From Chloroflexota bacterium (GTDB lineage: Bacteria > Chloroflexota > Ktedonobacteria > Ktedonobacterales > Ktedonobacteraceae), in the NCBI GenBank assembly GCA_005879655.1, contig VBJK01000237.1, forward strand, positions 9,965 through 24,532: a DNA stretch of 14,568 bases. The letters are read 5' to 3'. Positions 1-8,145 of the stretch are shown piece after piece. Both the position numbers and the translations under genes were made by a program. The notes under the pieces were generated by a model, which saw only the letters and a list, made by a program, of their open reading frames with translations, did not search any database and had not been told where the DNA came from. Position 1 is the first letter of the stretch; every line of letters starts with the position of its first letter.

Positions 1-48
1 AGGCAAACCTTGTGGGCACAGTCACGATTGCTCTACAGAATTTATAGG

Positions 49-1260
49 ATGCAAAAACTTGAGGGGCTTGTTGTGGAAACAGGCCGTGTCATACAAAAGC
101 GCTACCTGCTACAGCGTTTGGTGAGGCAGGGACAGGTCTGTACAGTTTATCAAGGGAACGATCAGATGCTGCAACGTGCGGTTGCGGTAAAGGTTGTTCC
201 TGCCAGGCATATCACTGCGTATCGGGCTGAGCTTATTGCCGCATATCGCGCCGCTCTTCGGCTTACGTCCCAGTTCTCTCACCCAAATATCGTCGGCATC
301 TACGATGTGATTATCGAACCTGATATCCTTTATATTGTTGAGGAATTTGTAGATGGCGATGATTTTGCTACGTTACTGCAAACACCACGCTCTCCTTTTG
401 AGATTGCAGACCTGGGACGACAGATCTGTCAGGCTCTGATATATGCTAGCACCTCTGCGCGCAAAGTCTGTCATGGTGATCTTACTGCGTCATCTATTAT
501 ACGCGATCGACGTAACCAGGTGCGTGTGACGAATTTTGCCCTGCCCAGTGATGTGGAGTACTTTAAGGCTTGGAGTGTGCTGGGTGGCAATGGGAGTGTG
601 CTGGCCGAGAGCGAGCTACCTTGGGGGCAGCTCACGGAAGAACGACGTGAGGAGGATGTACGCGCTGTTGGCTTGCTCCTCTATCAGCTTATGACCGCGC
701 GTCCGCCCAGTACAGCCAGTGTAGAGCCTCCCGTAGACGGCATTTTGCGTTTCTCACGCCATATTCCTCGTGAACTGTGTGAGATTGTTGCGCGTGCGGT
801 CATGCGCGATCATCCACAACATTTTCTAAATATCGAAGTATTATATGCCGAACTGAGACCTCTAGCTGAGGCGCTCGAACCGCCAGTGGTGGTTACGCCA
901 AGCTATATGAATCCCGCTGAGAACGTTGGCCGTCCTCAGCCTCTCCCGGCCAGTACTACAGGCAACTTAGCTCCTGTCCTTCCTGCACGCCAGACCACTG
1001 GGCAGACGGGTGTTGGTGTCTCGGCGTACCAGCCAGAAACAAATGTACAGTCACCGCTGGCCCAGCTCAATCCAGGTGCAAGCATGGATATGCCTGTGAA
1101 ATTGGCTAATCCACACCAGGCAGTATATTCTCAGCAAATGTTGTCTAATACTCAATCAAAACGTTTTAGTCTTCCTATCTTATTAGCTATTGGTTTCTTA
1201 TTGTTTGCTGTCTTCTTTATCATTGGCTTCTTCCTGGCACATTTCATCTTTTTCCATTGA
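49..1260 (+). CDS. Membrane-anchored Ser/Thr protein kinase-like protein, probable pseudokinase
   Basis: Hanks-type kinase-fold protein, about 403 aa from the ATG at 49. The frame is open to the window edge (TTG at 10 is an alternative) and the ATG has no good ribosome site, so the true start may lie upstream. Numbering from the TTG: degenerate glycine loop QGQVCTVY (40-47), VAIK-type lysine K61 (AVAVKVV), alphaC region near 73-84, hinge EEFVDGDD, catalytic loop HGDLTASSI (155-163), and TNFALP (174-179) where DFG should be. The catalytic-loop Asn is Ser162, and the metal-binding Asp of DFG is Asn175. After the kinase lobe comes a Pro/Gln-rich linker (about 290-385) and one C-terminal membrane helix (about 389-414) with almost nothing beyond it. 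The kinase domain should therefore be cytoplasmic, with no external sensor. The loss of Asn and Asp suggests a pseudokinase or scaffold, though weak activity cannot be excluded. It has no obvious partner nearby. Confidence 0.85.
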   Translation: MQKLEGLVVETGRVIQKRYLLQRLVRQGQVCTVYQGNDQMLQRAVAVKVVPARHITAYRAELIAAYRAALRLTSQFSHPNIVGIYDVIIEPDILYIVEEFVDGDDFATLLQTPRSPFEIADLGRQICQALIYASTSARKVCHGDLTASSIIRDRRNQVRVTNFALPSDVEYFKAWSVLGGNGSVLAESELPWGQLTEERREEDVRAVGLLLYQLMTARPPSTASVEPPVDGILRFSRHIPRELCEIVARAVMRDHPQHFLNIEVLYAELRPLAEALEPPVVVTPSYMNPAENVGRPQPLPASTTGNLAPVLPARQTTGQTGVGVSAYQPETNVQSPLAQLNPGASMDMPVKLANPHQAVYSQQMLSNTQSKRFSLPILLAIGFLLFAVFFIIGFFLAHFIFFH

Positions 1261-1365
1261 TACATTTCTTAACATGAGGGCAACTATAAAGGATGCTCTG
1301 CCATGGAATGAATGCATTTTGCAGAGCGCTTCGTCTATGGTAGAGGCATCCTTAACGCAATGCTT

Positions 1366-1820
1366 TCAATGCAGGTGCATTGTTACCTCCACACTCATGC
1401 CAGGCAGCAGCGATCCATCTGTGGCTGCATCTATTTCGATGTAGACGGGGATACGCTGACTGACTTTGGTGTAGTTGCTACTGCTATGATCAGATGTTGG
1501 CAGCATTGAGAATTGGCCAGCAGTGGCCCCGACGATTTGTGAGACATGGCCAGTGATTGTACTATTATAAGCATCGATATGGACATCCGCAACCTGGCCC
1601 TGTGCAATATTTTTGATGGCACTTTCATCGACATATGCTGTGACCTTCACCGTATGTGGATCGACTTCTTGTACAATCGTAGTTGTCATGTTTACAAATT
1701 GACCACAATGCCAGGGGTCTGCACAATGATCCCATCCATAGGCGAAATCAGATGTTGCACTGGTAGCAGGCCAGTGGGCTGCACAGTACTAATGATCTCT
1801 CTGGCGCTTTTTTGGCTCAT
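1366..1820 (-). pseudogene. Remnant of a HlyD/EmrA-type efflux membrane fusion protein gene
   Basis: Decayed 3' part of a periplasmic-adaptor (membrane fusion protein) gene read on the minus strand. The piece from about 1820 to 1695 translates to a lipoyl/barrel-sandwich end, including SPMDGIIVQTPGIVVNL, then hits TAA at 1692-1694. The homology resumes in another frame from 1689 with TTIVQEVDPHTVKVTAYVDE, a beta-barrel stretch (GQVADVHIDAY, GHVSQIVGATAG) and a typical C-terminal LLPGMSVEVTMHL before the stop at 1366. So there is at least one frameshift near 1690. An in-frame TAA at 1836-1838 marks the 5' limit of the recognisable part, and the hairpin domain and N-terminal membrane anchor are missing. 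The 107-codon open part could in principle be translated, but it is not a complete adaptor. No transporter partner gene is present. Confidence 0.7.
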
Positions 1821-1942
1821 GAATACCAACGCTCCTTATAGGGGCCGCTTGATGTGTGTACCAATGAAACACAGTATACTTATATGTAGCATAATATAGT
1901 TTTGCTGGTTTAAATTATGATTTTCATATAAAAATAGCCTAT

Positions 1943-1972
1943 TAGTAACCTTTATGCGTCAGTAGGTTACTA
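1943..1972. repeat. 9-bp inverted repeat overlapping the asparagine synthetase -35 box (candidate operator)
   Basis: TAGTAACCT at 1943-1951 and AGGTTACTA at 1964-1972 form a perfect inverted repeat with a 12-nt spacer. The right arm covers the predicted -35 hexamer (1967-1972), the arrangement expected of a repressor site. The binding protein is unknown. Confidence 0.45.
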
Positions 1973-1995
1973 TACATCTTTTTTAGCTGTATAAT
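1967..1995 (+). promoter_or_regulatory. Predicted sigma70-type promoter of the asparagine synthetase gene
   Basis: -35 TTACTA (1967-1972), 17-nt spacer, perfect -10 TATAAT (1990-1995). Transcription would start near 2002, giving a leader of about 100 nt. That leader contains a small hairpin (TGGCTC 2049-2054 with GAGCCA 2062-2067) and a GGAGGG ribosome site (2087-2092) 10 nt before the ATG at 2103. Confidence 0.6.
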
Positions 1996-2102
1996 AAGCA
2001 TGTTATATCTCTTTAAGTTGTCATGGTGAGATAGGACAAAGTCATCCCTGGCTCAGTGTTAGAGCCACGGAGCACATAGAGAAACCGGAGGGAACTGGAT
2101 TT

Positions 2103-3953
2103 ATGTGTGGTATAGCTGGTTGGATTGACTGGCAAGAAGATGTGAGTAGCCAGAAAGCAATCATTGAGACAATGATTGAGCGTTTAAGTCATCGCGGACC
2201 AGATAGTACGGGTTTCTGGCTCTCACAATGCGTAGCGCTGGCGCATCAACGTCTCTCGGTAGTTGACCCGGCTCATGGGGGACAACCCATGGTCTACCGG
2301 GCTGGCGAACATACCTATGTTCTCATATATAATGGTGAGCTGTATAATTTTCAAGAATTACGTGCAGAGCTGCAAACGCGTGGCCATAGCTTCCGAACAA
2401 ATTCTGATACAGAAGTACTGTTACACACGTATATTGAGTGGGGCGAAGAGTGCACACAGCATTTGAGCGGCATCTTTGCCTTTGCTCTCTGGGATGAGAG
2501 CCAGCAACAGTTATTGCTTGCGCGTGATCACCTCGGCGTCAAACCTCTCTTTTATGTACAACACGGTAGTACTCTGCTCTTTGCTTCGGAGATAAAGGCA
2601 CTCCTAGCGCACCCGCAAGTGGAAGCTACGGTGGATGCTGAGGGGCTGGCTGAGATTTTTAGCTTTGCCTCGGTACGTACACCCGGTTTTGTTATCTACC
2701 GCGATATACACGAGGTCCGTCCTGGCGAACAGATCGTTTTCACGCGTGAGCGTACACGTATCAGTCGTTACTGGTCCCTACGTAGCAAGCCGCATACGGA
2801 TGATCTCCCGACTACTATTGAGCATGTCCGTTCTCTGCTGGAGAGAGCTGTTAGACAGCAGATCGTGGCTGATGTTCCCATCGTAGCTACACTCTCCGGT
2901 GGACTGGACTCCAGCGGTCTCGTAGCGCTGGCTACCAAGGCATTTCAGCATCAGCAACAGGACCCACTGCGCACCTATTCGCTGGATTTTTTTAAGAGTG
3001 AGCAGTACTTTACCAGTGGTCCCACGCAAGTCGGCCAGGATGAATCTTGGGTCAGACGCATGTGCGAGTATGTCGGTACCCATCACCGTACGATCATGGT
3101 CGATAGTTCCGATCTGATAGAGAATCTCATGCTCCCGATGTACGCACATGATATGCCATCGATGACGGCAGGGCAAGTAGAGACCTCACTGTATCTGCTC
3201 TATAAAGCTATAAGGGAGGAAGCCACGGTCGCATTCACTGGTGATGGCGCTGATGAAGTTTTTGGTAGCCATGCTTGGTTCTTCGCTGAGAAGGCGCGCA
3301 CAGCAAATACGTTCCCCTGGCTGGTGGATTTTGATTCCCTTTTAGAGAACGAGGGATCTTTTCCCTGGTGGTCGTCTGACGTGAGCGAGCAAGTGCGACC
3401 GCAGGAGTATATTGCGAGGCGCTATCAGGAAGCACGAGAGGAGGTACCTGTACTGGATGGTGAGGATGCATTTCATGCTAAGATGCGCGAGATCTTCTAT
3501 ATGACTCAGACCCGCTTCATGCCAGTGCTGTTGGACCGTAAGGATCGTATTAGCATGGCTGTAGGCTTTGAGGTGCGGGTGCCCTTCTGTGATTACCACT
3601 TGGTGGAATATGTGTGGAATATTCCCTGGGAAATGAAGGCGGTTGGCCATGTTGAAAAGGGTCTCCTGCGCCGTGTATTGGCCGATGTGCTACCCAACGA
3701 TACGCGCAGTCGCAAGAAAAGTCCATTTCCCACTTCGCTGCATCCACAGTATCGGCGGGGCATCAGCGAATGGTTTTTGCAAATTGTCAACGATGCGAAT
3801 GCGCCGCTACGCCCCTTCCTGAATGTTCCTGTTGCGCGCAAGCTGGCTACTGCAAATATGTCCAACCTGCCGATTACATTGCAGCTTGCATTCATGGAGC
3901 AGGCTATTCAGATGAATACCTGGTTGCAGGAGTATAGGGTCCGCATTTGCTAG
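2103..3953 (+). CDS. asnB: Asparagine synthetase, glutamine-hydrolysing (AsnB type)
   Basis: Cytoplasmic enzyme that makes asparagine from aspartate, ATP and glutamine-derived ammonia. It is 616 aa, a normal length for the family. The N-terminal class II glutaminase domain (1 to about 190) keeps nucleophile Cys2 (MCGIAGW), the RGPD segment (31-34), HQRLSVVD (48-55), YNGELYN (76-82) and SDTEV (101-105). The synthetase domain has the ATP-pyrophosphatase loop SGGLDS (265-270) and the later TGDGADEVFG segment typical of the family. The intact Cys2 separates it from the two lasso cyclases downstream, which have lost it, so it is probably a general asparagine synthetase or one acting on a secondary metabolite. 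It is monocistronic, with its own promoter and a palindromic repeat just after the stop. I chose ATG 2103 because of the GGAGGG site and because Cys2 must follow the initiator Met. Confidence 0.95.
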   Translation: MCGIAGWIDWQEDVSSQKAIIETMIERLSHRGPDSTGFWLSQCVALAHQRLSVVDPAHGGQPMVYRAGEHTYVLIYNGELYNFQELRAELQTRGHSFRTNSDTEVLLHTYIEWGEECTQHLSGIFAFALWDESQQQLLLARDHLGVKPLFYVQHGSTLLFASEIKALLAHPQVEATVDAEGLAEIFSFASVRTPGFVIYRDIHEVRPGEQIVFTRERTRISRYWSLRSKPHTDDLPTTIEHVRSLLERAVRQQIVADVPIVATLSGGLDSSGLVALATKAFQHQQQDPLRTYSLDFFKSEQYFTSGPTQVGQDESWVRRMCEYVGTHHRTIMVDSSDLIENLMLPMYAHDMPSMTAGQVETSLYLLYKAIREEATVAFTGDGADEVFGSHAWFFAEKARTANTFPWLVDFDSLLENEGSFPWWSSDVSEQVRPQEYIARRYQEAREEVPVLDGEDAFHAKMREIFYMTQTRFMPVLLDRKDRISMAVGFEVRVPFCDYHLVEYVWNIPWEMKAVGHVEKGLLRRVLADVLPNDTRSRKKSPFPTSLHPQYRRGISEWFLQIVNDANAPLRPFLNVPVARKLATANMSNLPITLQLAFMEQAIQMNTWLQEYRVRIC

Positions 3954-3986
3954 CGTAGCGGGTTATCTCTGGGTTCAATGTGTGCT

Positions 3987-4054
3987 GTAGATGCGCAATT
4001 CATTACGTCTTTAATATTACAATGCAAAAGAGACGCAATGAATTGCGCATCTAC
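3987..4054. repeat. Dispersed palindromic repeat, copy 1
   Basis: Two 24-nt arms (3987-4010 and 4031-4054) are inverted complements with one mismatch and a 20-nt spacer. The arms contain the core TGCGCAATTCATT. The arms and the spacer word CTTTTGCAT (minus strand) recur in the copy at 12623-12691, so this is a repeat family and not a one-off terminator. Its position 33 nt after the asnB stop means it would also fold at the 3' end of the asnB mRNA. Confidence 0.75.
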
Positions 4055-4234
4055 GATTGTTCTTATAGATGAACTTGGTTGTTGGGCATCTGGAGCCATC
4101 GGCCAATGATCTTTGGTAACAGCAATGGATACCCTGGCCGAGCCAAGCCAGCATATGTGCTATACTGCTTATCATAAGCGGGCTTCTAGTACGCATTGTA
4201 AAGAAAATACTATATTCACTTAGAGAGTAATTTT

Positions 4235-4798
4235 ATGACCGTATATCCCCATCAAGCGCACATGACAGTAGAAGAATACTTTGCACTTTGTCGTAGCAAT
4301 CCCGATGCGCGCTACGAATATATTGATGGTCAGGTGACAATGCTGGCTGGCGGTTCATTGAACCATGCAAGAATTGCTACCAATGTGAACGGCATGCTGC
4401 GTAATCTGCTGCGTGGTGGTCCTTGCCAAGCATTCACATCGGACGCGACATTGCAAGTGGCCGTAGGACGTTATGTACTGCCTGATCTGGCCGTAACATG
4501 TGATGAACGCGATCATCAGGACAATGACTATTTACAATATCCATGTCTGCTTGTTGAAGTTCTTTCGCCTAGTACAGAGGCAGTTGACCGAGGGAAGAAA
4601 TTTACCTATTATCGTAATCTGCCAACAGTACGAGAATATGTTCTTATTAACTCGCTGGAGGTCTCTGTAGAATTGTTTCGCCGCGAAAAACAGAAGTTGT
4701 GGGCACTCCACTTATTTGGCGCTGACGACGAAATAACTCTGGTCAGTATTGGCGTGACTTTGGCGGTGCGAGATATCTATGAAAATGTAGTGTTTTAG
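4235..4798 (+). CDS. Uma2 family (DUF820-type) PD-(D/E)XK fold protein
   Basis: A 187-aa protein with the Uma2 family pattern: MTVEEYFAL at the N-terminus, YEYIDGQVTML (28-37), N43H44 in SLNHARI, YVLPDLAVTC (80-89, acidic D84), LLVEVLSPST (105-114, E108) and RGKKFTYYRNLP (119-130, K121/K122). D84, E108 and Lys match the expected restriction-endonuclease-fold active site. Family members are common in multiple copies in Cyanobacteria and Chloroflexota, and their biological role is not settled. The gene stands alone with a modest AGAGAG ribosome site, and I see no convincing promoter. It is not obviously linked to its neighbours, although the next gene also looks like a PD-(D/E)XK-fold protein. 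Confidence 0.85.
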   Translation: MTVYPHQAHMTVEEYFALCRSNPDARYEYIDGQVTMLAGGSLNHARIATNVNGMLRNLLRGGPCQAFTSDATLQVAVGRYVLPDLAVTCDERDHQDNDYLQYPCLLVEVLSPSTEAVDRGKKFTYYRNLPTVREYVLINSLEVSVELFRREKQKLWALHLFGADDEITLVSIGVTLAVRDIYENVVF

Positions 4799-4947
4799 GT
4801 GTGGTGAGGTCTGCTGTATACAATCTCTTCATTGACTGATCTTCTTCACTCTACAAATGTGTATCGATTTCCATCTATGGTGTGCAGATATCTGTATGAT
4901 GCTTCTTCTATGAAGCGAGATGCAGCTGCATTGAAAGCAAGAACTCC

Positions 4948-4976
4948 TTGTATCTAGAACGCGTGTATGTTAGAAT
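4948..4976 (+). promoter_or_regulatory. Predicted promoter of the Rpn-like gene
   Basis: -35 TTGTAT (4948-4953), 17-nt spacer, -10 TAGAAT (4971-4976). Transcription would start near 4983, leaving a very short leader before the GTG start. Confidence 0.5.
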
Positions 4977-5011
4977 AGGGGCACAAATATGTAGAGAGGG
5001 TGATCCTAGCA

Positions 5012-5935
5012 GTGGCAAAACGCAAGTCAGAATCAACACGACCGGATCAGCAACAGCCCTACGACAATCTGCTCAAATCGTTGCTTGAAGGTCAAGAACA
5101 GATCATGCTGCCCTATATTCTTCCAGGCGCTGAGTATCAAGCCACGCTCAATATTGAAGTCATCAGGAATCCCTTGCGCGTCGATCGTGTCTACCTCGTC
5201 ATCTATAAAGGCGAGCCTCACATTCTGCATATCGAATTTGAGTCTGGATCAGACAACGCCATGGCAACTCGCCTACTTGATTATCATGCCTATCTCTATC
5301 ACAAGCACGGCAAGCCGGTCATTTCCATTATTGTTTACCCATTTTCGACTAAGACTGCGATTTCTCCGCATAAAGAAACCAGCGGTGGCAAAGATATCCT
5401 CGTCTTTCATTTTCATGTTCTACGACTCTGGGAACAGCATGCCGAAGAGTATCTGCGAAAGCATGCAGTCGTCATGTATGCTCTGTTGCCAACCATGGAT
5501 GGGGCAAACGCGCAGTTGCTCAACCAAGCCATTGACGAAATGATAGCATACTACCATGATGATGATGTAAAATTAGGGAGAGAGTTGAGATGGCTTGGTA
5601 TATTGCTACGCCGAGCCACCATCGTACCTTCGGAGGATAAAAAAGTGATAGAACAGAGATTAAGCATGTACGATGATCTCTTTGAAAAAGATCCCAAAAT
5701 GCAAAAAATACTAGCTGAACGTGAAGTAAGAGGTGAGGAAAAAGGTGCTACCAAAGTATTGAGAAAAATGATCATTTCTTATGTTGCTAAGCACTTCCCT
5801 GCGCTCACGAAGCTAGCACGCCAACGTGTCATGCAGATTACCCAATCATCCACATTGGATACGTTGCTCGATGACCTTTTCGCAACGTCCGATGAAGCTA
5901 CAGCTCGCAAGCTCCTTGAGTCTCTCACTGCTTAG
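5012..5935 (+). CDS. Rpn-like PD-(D/E)XK nuclease/putative transposase family protein
   Basis: About 307 aa. The N-terminal half has the layout of Rpn/PDDEXK_2-type proteins: YDNLLKSLLEG near the start, then (numbering from 5012) VDRVYLV (acidic D58), HILHIEFES (E75, E77), MATRLLDYHAYLY (about 84-96) and a buried strand VISIIVYPF. The C-terminal half is helical and charged (AEREVRGEEKGATKVLRKMI, about 227-246) and ends with small helices like those of proteins of this type. The start is ambiguous: GTG 5000 has GAGAGGG directly against it, whereas GTG 5012 has AGGGTGA at about 8 nt, so I chose 5012. Rpn proteins promote recombination in E. coli; the role here is unknown. No terminal inverted repeats were seen around it, so I do not call a mobile element. 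Confidence 0.7.
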   Translation: MAKRKSESTRPDQQQPYDNLLKSLLEGQEQIMLPYILPGAEYQATLNIEVIRNPLRVDRVYLVIYKGEPHILHIEFESGSDNAMATRLLDYHAYLYHKHGKPVISIIVYPFSTKTAISPHKETSGGKDILVFHFHVLRLWEQHAEEYLRKHAVVMYALLPTMDGANAQLLNQAIDEMIAYYHDDDVKLGRELRWLGILLRRATIVPSEDKKVIEQRLSMYDDLFEKDPKMQKILAEREVRGEEKGATKVLRKMIISYVAKHFPALTKLARQRVMQITQSSTLDTLLDDLFATSDEATARKLLESLTA

Positions 5936-5984
5936 CTCAATGAAGCCCGATCACCGATGCTAGCGCAAAAAAGGGGATCCGCCT

Positions 5985-6440
5985 ATGGAAGTTTCATCCT
6001 TCGAGGAGATAGCAGCTACCTTCAAAGAGCGCATTGAGCGTATGGTGTGGTGCAATATGGCGACGGTCGATAGGCGTGATCGTCCGCGTTCTCGTATTGT
6101 GCATCCGCTTTGGGAGGGTAATATTAGCTGGATCACTACTCGTCGCAATATGCATAAGACCAAGCATCTGGCCCACAATCCCTATGTCTCGTTAGCCTAC
6201 ATTGCTGACGTTGCCAAGCCAGTCTATGTCGATTGCAAGACTGAGTGGATCGAGGATCTCGCTCTCAAACAACACGTCTGGCAGCTCTGTCTAGAGGCTG
6301 CGCCGCCCCTCGGCTTTGATCCGGCATCTATTTATGGACGAGTAGATCATCCTGACTTCGCGGTGCTTAAGTTGATGCCTTGGCGTATTGATTTGGTGAG
6401 TCCACCAGCGGAGCATCTCGTCTGGCATGCTCCTGAGTAA
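5985..6440 (+). CDS. Pyridoxamine 5'-phosphate oxidase-family (FMN-binding split barrel) protein
   Basis: A 151-aa protein resembling small split-barrel flavin proteins of the general-stress or PNPOx-like type. Supporting segments are an N-terminal helix (SFEEIAATFKERIERM), MATVDRRDRPRSRIVHPLWEG (about 25-45), the strand ISWITTRRNMHKTKHLAHNP (about 47-66) with the usual Lys/His pair, VSLAYIAD (68-75), and LKLMPWRIDLVSP near the end, the family's C-terminal strand. It probably binds FMN or F420 in the cytoplasm; the substrate is not inferable. An AAGGGGATCC site precedes the ATG. It follows the Rpn-like gene by 49 nt on the same strand, so it could be cotranscribed. Confidence 0.75.
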   Translation: MEVSSFEEIAATFKERIERMVWCNMATVDRRDRPRSRIVHPLWEGNISWITTRRNMHKTKHLAHNPYVSLAYIADVAKPVYVDCKTEWIEDLALKQHVWQLCLEAAPPLGFDPASIYGRVDHPDFAVLKLMPWRIDLVSPPAEHLVWHAPE

Positions 6441-6619
6441 GAATATTGCAATCTATCAAGTAACTTTACTCAAGCTCAAACAGGCAGTGTATCCAATCCA
6501 TAAACTGTTGAGCATGAGAAGCCTTAGAGTTAAAAAACTTCTTTGTAATGGCCTGTCCCATAGGTTTACCAGGTTCTTTTAGTAACATACACTTTGCTAA
6601 TGGAATTTCTTTCTTCTTC

Positions 6620-7243
6620 CTACATTATAAGACGGCGCACCCGCCACATATACCAGGTGGCAAAGGTCCGATAGGGACGCCACAGTTCCGCACGTTCGCG
6701 GATCTCTTGCTTAGATGGCCGTGCAAGGAGTTCATAAGCGACACGCACACCTTCGAGGAAGCCTAGATCATCGATGGGCAATACGTCAGGACGGCCCATG
6801 GTGAAGATGAGACACATCTCCGCAGTCCAGCGTCCTATTCCTTTAACAGCGGTCAGGCGAGTGATAACCTCTTCATCAGCCAATTCAGGCAGGGTTGCCA
6901 GTTGCAACTGTCCAGAGTGGACATGCTCAAGCAAGTTGAGGACGTAGCGAGCCTTGGCGGTGGAAAGTCCTAGCGCTCGCAGGCGATCGAAGTCAAGCAG
7001 AAGCAGGTTCTCAGGTGTCACCTTGCCATCGGGTAGCGTTGCCCGGACCCGCGCTGTGATTGCAGCGGCGGCTTTCACGGAGATCTGTTGTGAGATGATA
7101 GCCTCGACCAGAGCATTGAAAATATCGGGGTCAGGCTGTAAAGTACAGGGGCCAACACGCTCAATGGTGGCACGCATAATCGGGTCAACATCGCTTAAAT
7201 GAGCTGTCGCCGTGGCGACAACACTCGTAAATGAAGTCTGCAT
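6620..7243 (-). CDS. DNA-3-methyladenine glycosylase II-like protein (HhH-GPD superfamily)
   Basis: A 207-aa base-excision repair glycosylase that should remove alkylated bases from DNA. It has AIISQQISVKAA (48-59), typical of AlkA-type enzymes, then the helix-hairpin-helix LTAVKGIGRWTAEM (130-143) and the Gly/Pro-Asp loop VLPIDDLG (154-161), where D159 (or D158) is the expected catalytic aspartate. It lacks the extra N-terminal domain of E. coli AlkA (about 280 aa), as do many short bacterial and archaeal homologues. The gene is monocistronic with its own minus-strand promoter and a GAGGGAAG-like ribosome site. It ends in a 179-nt gap after the convergent split-barrel gene. Confidence 0.9.
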   Translation of the reverse strand: MQTSFTSVVATATAHLSDVDPIMRATIERVGPCTLQPDPDIFNALVEAIISQQISVKAAAAITARVRATLPDGKVTPENLLLLDFDRLRALGLSTAKARYVLNLLEHVHSGQLQLATLPELADEEVITRLTAVKGIGRWTAEMCLIFTMGRPDVLPIDDLGFLEGVRVAYELLARPSKQEIRERAELWRPYRTFATWYMWRVRRLIM

Positions 7244-7336
7244 TGCCGTTATTCTTCTTCCCTCTATTTAGGTGCGACATTCTTGCTACTGGCAACGTAC
7301 ATTTTTGCCTATGAGATGCTTAATAACGTCTTCCTA

Positions 7337-7364
7337 ATTATATCATTCGCCTTATATTGGACAA
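7337..7364 (-). promoter_or_regulatory. Predicted promoter of the DNA glycosylase gene
   Basis: On the minus strand: -35 TTGTCC (7359-7364), 16-nt spacer, -10 TATAAT (7337-7342). Transcription would start near 7330, about 87 nt before the ATG. It lies in a 323-nt gap (7244-7566) that otherwise holds only the divergent promoter at 7406-7435. Confidence 0.5.
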
Positions 7365-7405
7365 GAGAAGCAGAGGGATCACTTTCTCCTAGTCTTTCCC
7401 CACAA

Positions 7406-7435
7406 TTGATTATGAATAATATAATTTGATATACT
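7406..7435 (+). promoter_or_regulatory. Predicted promoter of the membrane protein gene at 7567
   Basis: -35 TTGATT (7406-7411), 18-nt spacer, -10 TATACT (7430-7435). A second TATAAT at 7420-7425 lacks a good -35. The predicted leader is about 125 nt. Confidence 0.4.
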
Positions 7436-7566
7436 TGTACAAGAAGCGTTTATCAGATAAGCGGGCTACTCTAAGGATACTGCTTCGCGTTAGCAAAATA
7501 GTAATCATCCGTATTATTGTGTAGTGTAGGCAAAAAGCTTAGAAGCAAACTTATAAGGTGGCAAAC

Positions 7567-8145
7567 ATGGCGAGCTATACTAGGCAAGGAGGCGAACAGC
7601 CAATACGTCGTGTCAGTGATTTACGACGTAATCGTCTTTTTGAAATTGATGAGGGATTAGAGGGCCTGTCGCCAAGCGTCAGAAATAGCATGACAAGTTA
7701 TGATAACTCACGAATGATGCCATCTCAACGTCATGCAAGCGCAAGCAGAAGAGTACCTCTAAGCATTGATGCTGAGCCTGCGTATGAGTTTGATGATGAG
7801 CTTTTCCGTCCATCTTCTCGAATGCACTCTCGACCTACAACAGTGCGTTATTCTACTCCTGCATCTAGACTATCGATTTACAGGAGGCCTATACTTAAAG
7901 CATCGGTATCTTATCTACAGAACAGTTACATCCCATATCTGATCTTTTTTCTTGGACTTCTTTGTGGGATGGTGTTGATAGTAGTAGGACCTGTAAGTAT
8001 ACGATGGATTTTCTCTCTGTTTGTCAATCTTATCAGTGCTTTGACGCAACAAGAGATAACAAATATCTTGCAGAATATTACTTCTATTATTACAGTATTC
8101 TACTACTCACTTTTTCACGAACCTCTTGCCACTCCTCCCGCATAG
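7567..8145 (+). CDS. Membrane protein of unknown function
   Basis: Not recognised. It is 192 aa from ATG 7567, chosen because AAGGTGG (7555-7561) is a good ribosome site for it and would overlap the alternative GTG at 7558. The first 115 residues are polar, rich in Arg and Ser, and look disordered, with a short acidic patch (EFDDELF, 74-80). A hydrophobic segment at about 122-143 (YIPYLIFFLGLLCGMVLIVV) is a clear membrane helix. A second, more amphipathic hydrophobic stretch runs from about 145 to 183. The likely topology is a cytoplasmic N-terminal domain tethered by one or two helices. It converges on cyclase C1, and the 3' ends overlap by 56 nt, so it is not in the lasso operon. Confidence 0.7.
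   Translation: MASYTRQGGEQPIRRVSDLRRNRLFEIDEGLEGLSPSVRNSMTSYDNSRMMPSQRHASASRRVPLSIDAEPAYEFDDELFRPSSRMHSRPTTVRYSTPASRLSIYRRPILKASVSYLQNSYIPYLIFFLGLLCGMVLIVVGPVSIRWIFSLFVNLISALTQQEITNILQNITSIITVFYYSLFHEPLATPPA

Noticed and set aside
1295..1327. Terminator between the kinase gene and the efflux remnant (GCTCTGC/GCAGAGC arms)
   Set aside because: The stem is only 7 bp with a 19-nt loop and no T-run follows.
2002..2102. T-box or other riboswitch in the asnB leader
   Set aside because: No T-box consensus and only one small hairpin are present in about 100 nt.
2103..3953. Asparagine synthetase at 2103 as a third lasso cyclase
   Set aside because: It keeps Cys2 and the full glutaminase motifs, has no precursor-like gene beside it, and lies more than 4 kb from the locus on the other strand.
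4235..5935. Uma2 and Rpn-like genes as a toxin-antitoxin or restriction system
   Set aside because: They are separated by over 200 nt with a separate promoter for the second gene, with no methylase or antitoxin-like partner.
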